Source: Bacteroidales bacterium
GTDB lineage: Bacteria > Bacteroidota > Bacteroidia > Bacteroidales > UBA932
Assembly (NCBI GenBank): GCA_017630155.1
Contig: JAGBVU010000025.1
Span: 54,217-118,216, forward strand
Length of the DNA: 64,000 nt
Reading direction: 5' to 3'
Positions 60,445 to 64,000 of this stretch are shown one piece after another. The notes under the pieces were generated by a model that saw only the letters and a list, made by a program, of their open reading frames with translations, did not search any database and was not told where the DNA came from. A program made the position numbers and the translations under genes. Within the stretch, counting starts at the first letter, position 1. Each line of letters begins with the position of its first letter.

Positions 60445-61655
60445 TGTCAAAAGTGAGATACATAGTCTTCGTCATTATCTTTGCGATCCTTGCAGGGTCG
60501 CAGAGTGGGAAGCTGTATGCTCAGGTGGAGGGTTCGCCCTTGAATGACAGAAATGCTGTAGATTACCGTTATCAGCGATTTGAGACTGCTCTCCCACAAT
60601 TCCCGGACTCTGTACGATTCCGAGACAGGTTCTATACCACCTTCGGTGCAGGAATTGAAGCAAACTGGGAGCGATCAAAGAGTCTCAATACTTCTCTTTT
60701 CAATTTCACCTACAAAGCGACAGCCGGATATATGTTTACACCGGTACACGCTATTGAAGGTGATTTTTTGTTTAGCAATGTCAAGGGCAATCCATACTAC
60801 GGCTTCAATATCAATTATGCTGCCAACCTCACAAACATCACTACTTTGGATGGAGCCCACAACAGAATGGAGACCATATTGTTGAGTGGTGTCTCTTTCA
60901 GATATGGAGAGAAGAATCCACTCTTTGGTTTCAATACCGGAGTAAGGTTCCAATATAATGTAGGTATCAACTGCGGATTCTTTGTAGAGCCAAGACTGGC
61001 TATATTGGCAGATCTGGCATCAGCGAGGAAATTTACATCCATCCCTTCCCTTAATATAGGTATGACCCTAAGATTCAAGAAACCTGAATACTACCTGTGG
61101 GATTACCTTACACCATTTGCCATCAAAACCAACTTGTTGTATGACGCTGTATCAGCGCTCAATATTGCCATTGAGGCACCTATCGGGGACAAATGGTCAG
61201 TGGTGGCAGAGTGGCTCTCACCTTGGTGGAGCAGTTATGACAAGCAGATATATCTCCAGCTTATGCAGGGTGGTATCGAGGGTAGATACTGGTTTGGAGA
61301 CAGAACCAAAAAACGCCAGCTTACAGGATGGTTTGCAGGTGTATCGGTGGCCGGTGGTGTCTATGACCTGATGGTGGACCCTTCAAGTGGTTTCCAGGGA
61401 GAACATCAGATCTACAGCTTTACCGGTGGTTACGCACACCCTATAGACAAGACAGGCAACCTGAGACTCGAGTACTCTCTCGGTCTGGGTATAATGCATA
61501 CAGAATATGTAAAATACTGGTGGGACGGTTTCGACTATACACTTATCGCTCCGAGCCCACAGACTTGGGTGACCAACTGGTATGGCCCTACCAAGTTGCA
61601 GGTTTCATTGGTTTATTATCTGAAGATCAGATCAAAAGTGGGAGGTAGAGAATGA
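60444..61655 (+). CDS. DUF3575 family protein (long)
   Basis: 403 residues; signal peptide then two barrel-like halves. The second half is a clear DUF3575 domain: FAIKTNLLYDAVSALNIAIE, WSVVAEWLSPWW, GIEGRYWFGDR and LEYSLGLGIMHTEYVKYWW. The first half also has outer-membrane strand pattern (GYMFTPVHAIEGDFLF, FRYGEKNPLFGFN). Second DUF3575 member of the operon, so the two may form a heteromeric outer-membrane part. Overlaps the DUF5119 gene by 4 bases. Confidence 0.86.
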   Translation: MSKVRYIVFVIIFAILAGSQSGKLYAQVEGSPLNDRNAVDYRYQRFETALPQFPDSVRFRDRFYTTFGAGIEANWERSKSLNTSLFNFTYKATAGYMFTPVHAIEGDFLFSNVKGNPYYGFNINYAANLTNITTLDGAHNRMETILLSGVSFRYGEKNPLFGFNTGVRFQYNVGINCGFFVEPRLAILADLASARKFTSIPSLNIGMTLRFKKPEYYLWDYLTPFAIKTNLLYDAVSALNIAIEAPIGDKWSVVAEWLSPWWSSYDKQIYLQLMQGGIEGRYWFGDRTKKRQLTGWFAGVSVAGGVYDLMVDPSSGFQGEHQIYSFTGGYAHPIDKTGNLRLEYSLGLGIMHTEYVKYWWDGFDYTLIAPSPQTWVTNWYGPTKLQVSLVYYLKIRSKVGGRE

Positions 61656-62593
61656 AAAGGATAATATTCATAATATCTTCTGTAATCTTGCTGGTAACAT
61701 CGTGCTACCGCAAAGAGTTGCTTGAGCCTACCCACCACCACGGAGAGGAGGTCCTTGTCAATATCAATGTGGCTGTCAATGTGGATGAGGATATAGACCA
61801 GGAGAGTGCACTCGCTTATGAGGCTATACTCAAAACTGCCAGAAGTGTCAACATCGTAGCCTATCCGAGGGATGGCTCCGGAATGTACGGTGTCCATAAG
61901 ATAGACGGTTTGAGCGGAAGTATCTGGCTGATGCCCGGACGATATGACCTTTTGATCTATACATCTGACTTCCATGATATCGATGGTGTATACTACAGAA
62001 ATATAGAGAAATACGGCCAGGCAGAGGCATATACCACACAAGCCAAAGTCTCCAGGACCAAAGTGAAGAGTTATATTATCGAGCAGCCTGACCCTCTGTT
62101 TGTCCATCTGTATGAGAACTATCATGTGGTGGTAGGGGAGAACAAACTCGAGAGCGGACTTGACCCGATGAGTTACAGATACTGGTTTGAGGTAGATGTG
62201 GATGGTCTGGACTACATATCATCGGTATATATGGAGATAGACGGTATGTACACATCTGTATATATGATGGACGGCTCCCACAACGAAGATGAGTATGCCC
62301 TCCAGAAGATAGAGACACAGATATGTAAGGATGAGAACAAGATCAAGGGTGAGTTCTTCTCATTCGGTCCCCATCAGGATGACAGTGTGAAGAATACCAT
62401 GGTCCTCACCTTTATCAACGGCCGTACCATCAGAATCGAGCTTGATGACATATCGCCTGAGATAAAGAAACTGAAGAAGGGTGGAAAGATCCCTATCACA
62501 CAGAAGATTGTCATCAACGTAGGTGACAACGGTTCAGGTTTTGACCCTATAGTGGATGAATGGGATGATGAAGAGGTGATAATACCTATATAA
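61652..62593 (+). CDS. DUF5119-like fimbrial lipoprotein (Mfa2/FimB-like)
   Basis: 313 residues; lipoprotein signal ending LLVTSC, mature start YRKELLEPTHHH typical of DUF5119 proteins in fimbrillin operons. The rest is two beta-sandwich parts (WLMPGRYDLLIYTSD; RYWFEVDVDGLDYISSVYMEIDG). By analogy to FimB/Mfa2 it may anchor the fimbria base and set its length; sequence alone shows only the lipoprotein and fold type. It lies 67 bases before the fimbrillin gene, where the message may be processed or re-initiated. Confidence 0.83.
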   Translation: MKRIIFIISSVILLVTSCYRKELLEPTHHHGEEVLVNINVAVNVDEDIDQESALAYEAILKTARSVNIVAYPRDGSGMYGVHKIDGLSGSIWLMPGRYDLLIYTSDFHDIDGVYYRNIEKYGQAEAYTTQAKVSRTKVKSYIIEQPDPLFVHLYENYHVVVGENKLESGLDPMSYRYWFEVDVDGLDYISSVYMEIDGMYTSVYMMDGSHNEDEYALQKIETQICKDENKIKGEFFSFGPHQDDSVKNTMVLTFINGRTIRIELDDISPEIKKLKKGGKIPITQKIVINVGDNGSGFDPIVDEWDDEEVIIPI

Positions 62594-62660
62594 CATATAG
62601 TGGAGATGTAAGAAAACAAATTATAAATAATTAATACAAACCAATTTAAAACTAACTATT

Positions 62661-63776
62661 ATGAAAAGATTTATGCTTTTTATTGCGATGGTAGGCTTCG
62701 TGGCCACTTCTTGCAGCAAGACCATCGTTAAAGACGAAGTGGAGACCGCCATCTCTTTCTCTACCGAATCAGCTAAACTTACCCGTGCCATTGTTCAGGA
62801 TGGAAACTATTTGACTACCCAACCTTTTGGTGTTTTTGCATATAGCCACCAATTGGATGATAATGATCGAGTTATTGATGCTAATACTACTAAGGTAATG
62901 GATACTGTGCAGGTTGCACACACAGGTACAGAGTGGAAATCAAAAGTGGGTTCATATTATTGGCCAAATGACCCAAATACCTCTTTGGACTTTTATGCTT
63001 ATTCTCCTGCAATCAATGCAGTAAATCTCGGTGTTGTAAATCATCAGAAGATGACAGTTACAGAAAATTCTTTGAGACAGGTTGATAATGGTGCTTTGAG
63101 CTTTGAGGGCTATACTCACTCCAATATGTATGTTGACTTTATGGTAGCAACCCCTGTTAAAGGTGCAAAATACAGCACCCCTAATGGTAATCAGAATGTT
63201 CAATCAGTAATATCAGGTCAGGTTCCCCTATCTTTCCACCACCAGATGACTCAGGTTATTTTCAATGTGACCACAGATAAAGCATATAATGGAATCACTT
63301 TCCAGATTCAGAAGATTACTTTGAAGGGTATTAATAATACTGCATCTTATGTGCAAGACTATGCTGACTCATATGGAAATTGGACAGCAACAGGTGCAGC
63401 GGAATATGTAATTTTCCCTGCTGAGGCTGTTAATGGCGGTGTTGCAGCAAATGAGACACCAAAAGATTTGACAAACGCAGCAAATGCACAAACATTTGCA
63501 ACATTGACCACTACAGGTGTAACAATGATTCCTCAGACAATTGCTGACAATATCCAGAAATTCGAAATCGTTTACAAAATCAGCGGTACCGGTGTAGCAA
63601 CTGAAACTGTAACCAAAGAGGTTGAATTTTTTGTTGATGCAAATACAACTGTTCAGTGGGAACCTAACAAGAAAATCACCTATACAGTCAAGATCGGCTT
63701 GAACGAGATTACATTTGCACCTTCTGTTGTTGCTTGGGACCCTACAGTCGGCAACGAATATACTTTCCAACAATAA
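62661..63776 (+). CDS. Fimbrillin family protein (major or tip fimbrial subunit)
   Basis: 371 residues; lipoprotein signal FVATSC. The N-terminal segment AISFSTESAKLTRAIVQDG has Arg at the place where Arg-gingipain-like proteases mature P. gingivalis fimbrillins, here SAKLTR|AIV. Typical fimbrillin sandwich motifs follow: WPNDPNTSLDFYAYSP, VPLSFHHQMTQVIFNV and the C-terminal VVAWDPTVGNEYTFQ. It would polymerise on the surface after lipoprotein export and cleavage by strand exchange. Last gene of the operon, with a strong terminator behind it. Confidence 0.9.
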   Translation: MKRFMLFIAMVGFVATSCSKTIVKDEVETAISFSTESAKLTRAIVQDGNYLTTQPFGVFAYSHQLDDNDRVIDANTTKVMDTVQVAHTGTEWKSKVGSYYWPNDPNTSLDFYAYSPAINAVNLGVVNHQKMTVTENSLRQVDNGALSFEGYTHSNMYVDFMVATPVKGAKYSTPNGNQNVQSVISGQVPLSFHHQMTQVIFNVTTDKAYNGITFQIQKITLKGINNTASYVQDYADSYGNWTATGAAEYVIFPAEAVNGGVAANETPKDLTNAANAQTFATLTTTGVTMIPQTIADNIQKFEIVYKISGTGVATETVTKEVEFFVDANTTVQWEPNKKITYTVKIGLNEITFAPSVVAWDPTVGNEYTFQQ

Positions 63777-63796
63777 TCACCGATTAATAGTTAGCT

Positions 63797-63830
63797 AAAA
63801 AGGGCGGTTCTGAATGGAACCGCTTTTTTT
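63797..63830 (+). terminator. Terminator of the fimbrial operon
   Basis: GCGGTTC (63804-63810) and GAACCGC (63817-63823) form the stem, flanked by an A-run and followed by seven T. Confidence 0.85.
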
Positions 63831-63848
63831 ATGTACAGTGTGTAGGAA

Positions 63849-64000
63849 CTAATTCCCGACCCCCGGTATCCAGATGGCGAAGTATGTGATGTTTGAGGAG
63901 GTGTTCATGATGTTGTCAACGGGTGGGGTGGTCCCTTTGCCGTCTGGGCGTGTGTTCCACTCGAGGAATGTGTATCCGAGCCTCTCGAATTCAGGTCTGG
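63849..64000 (-). CDS. Listeria-Bacteroides-repeat surface protein, C-terminal fragment
   Basis: The minus strand is open from the window edge to a TAG at 63849-63851, coding for the last 50 residues of a larger protein. It reads GYTFLEWNTRPDGKGT and then NITYFAIWIPG, the pattern of the InlB B-repeat/List_Bact_rpt module (GYTF.GW....DG...) found in secreted adhesin-like proteins. Its start and any signal peptide lie outside. It is convergent with the fimbrillin gene. Confidence 0.75.
   Translation of the reverse strand, partial: RPEFERLGYTFLEWNTRPDGKGTTPPVDNIMNTSSNITYFAIWIPGVGN

Overview
The window looks like chromosomal DNA of a strictly anaerobic, fermentative member of the order Bacteroidales (Bacteroidota). 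The support is a fimbrillin operon (DUF3575, DUF5119 and fimbrillin proteins), an S46 dipeptidyl-peptidase, many Cys-lipidated secreted proteins, a Porin_10-type porin, a DUF4293 protein, an RRM protein, and upstream regions that repeatedly carry the Bacteroidetes -7 element TAnnTTTG with TTG/TTTG about 19-21 bases before it. Start codons were moved downstream in several genes where a promoter or a signal peptide required it. No rRNA, transposase, phage gene or CRISPR array was seen. The species cannot be fixed from this window; a Rikenellaceae-, Odoribacter- or Porphyromonas-like relative is possible.

Layout. 1-4.5 kb: the end of an S46 peptidase, an RRM protein, a PurF-like protein without the usual N-terminal cysteine, and a minimal ComEC. 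4.6-7.8 kb: ackA, ptb and buk, i.e. acyl-phosphate energy conservation with a butyrate branch; a CoA-transferase of the butyrate/4-hydroxybutyrate family lies at 23.9-25.2 kb. 7.8-12.7 kb: MATE exporter, cytidylate-kinase-like protein and a BtuFCD/FecBCD-type importer. 12.7-16.1 kb: a glycosyltransferase, a membrane protein with a zinc ribbon, and a YjbR protein. 16.1-16.9 kb: a gene-free repeat block downstream of tRNA-Asp. 17-18.9 kb: rsmD operon. 19-23.8 kb: nrnA, two FKBP lipoproteins, an SDR with a zinc ribbon, and a lipoprotein. 25.2-30.1 kb: mazG, tcdA, a surface lipoprotein with a 42-residue partner gene, prfA and a queuosine-precursor transporter.

30.1-37.7 kb is a minus-strand group uvrB-rel-uvrA (nucleotide excision repair plus alarmone synthesis) with unusual repeats: a 128-bp tandem repeat whose inverted end abuts the uvrB start codon, a 50/51-bp tandem array between rel and uvrA, and a 51-bp in-frame duplication inside uvrA. 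38.1-47.1 kb holds cell-wall and secreted hydrolases, a TPR protein, a nucleoside phosphorylase, tRNA-Gly and an FtsX-like permease.

47.2-57.7 kb is the most interesting metabolic block. On the minus strand, almost without gaps, it encodes an AmgK-like sugar kinase fused to a RapZ C-terminal domain, a MurU-like nucleotidyltransferase, a nicotinate phosphoribosyltransferase fused to nicotinamidase, a ROK kinase, an MFS transporter and a SIS protein, followed by a porin and an MltF-like lytic transglycosylase. Read together it suggests recovery of peptidoglycan amino sugars and of NAD precursors, perhaps tuned by amino-sugar-phosphate sensing. 57.8-63.8 kb is a divergent five-gene fimbrial operon whose promoter spacer contains 17 consecutive T residues, a strong candidate for phase variation. 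The window ends in a partial gene for a Listeria-Bacteroides-repeat surface protein.
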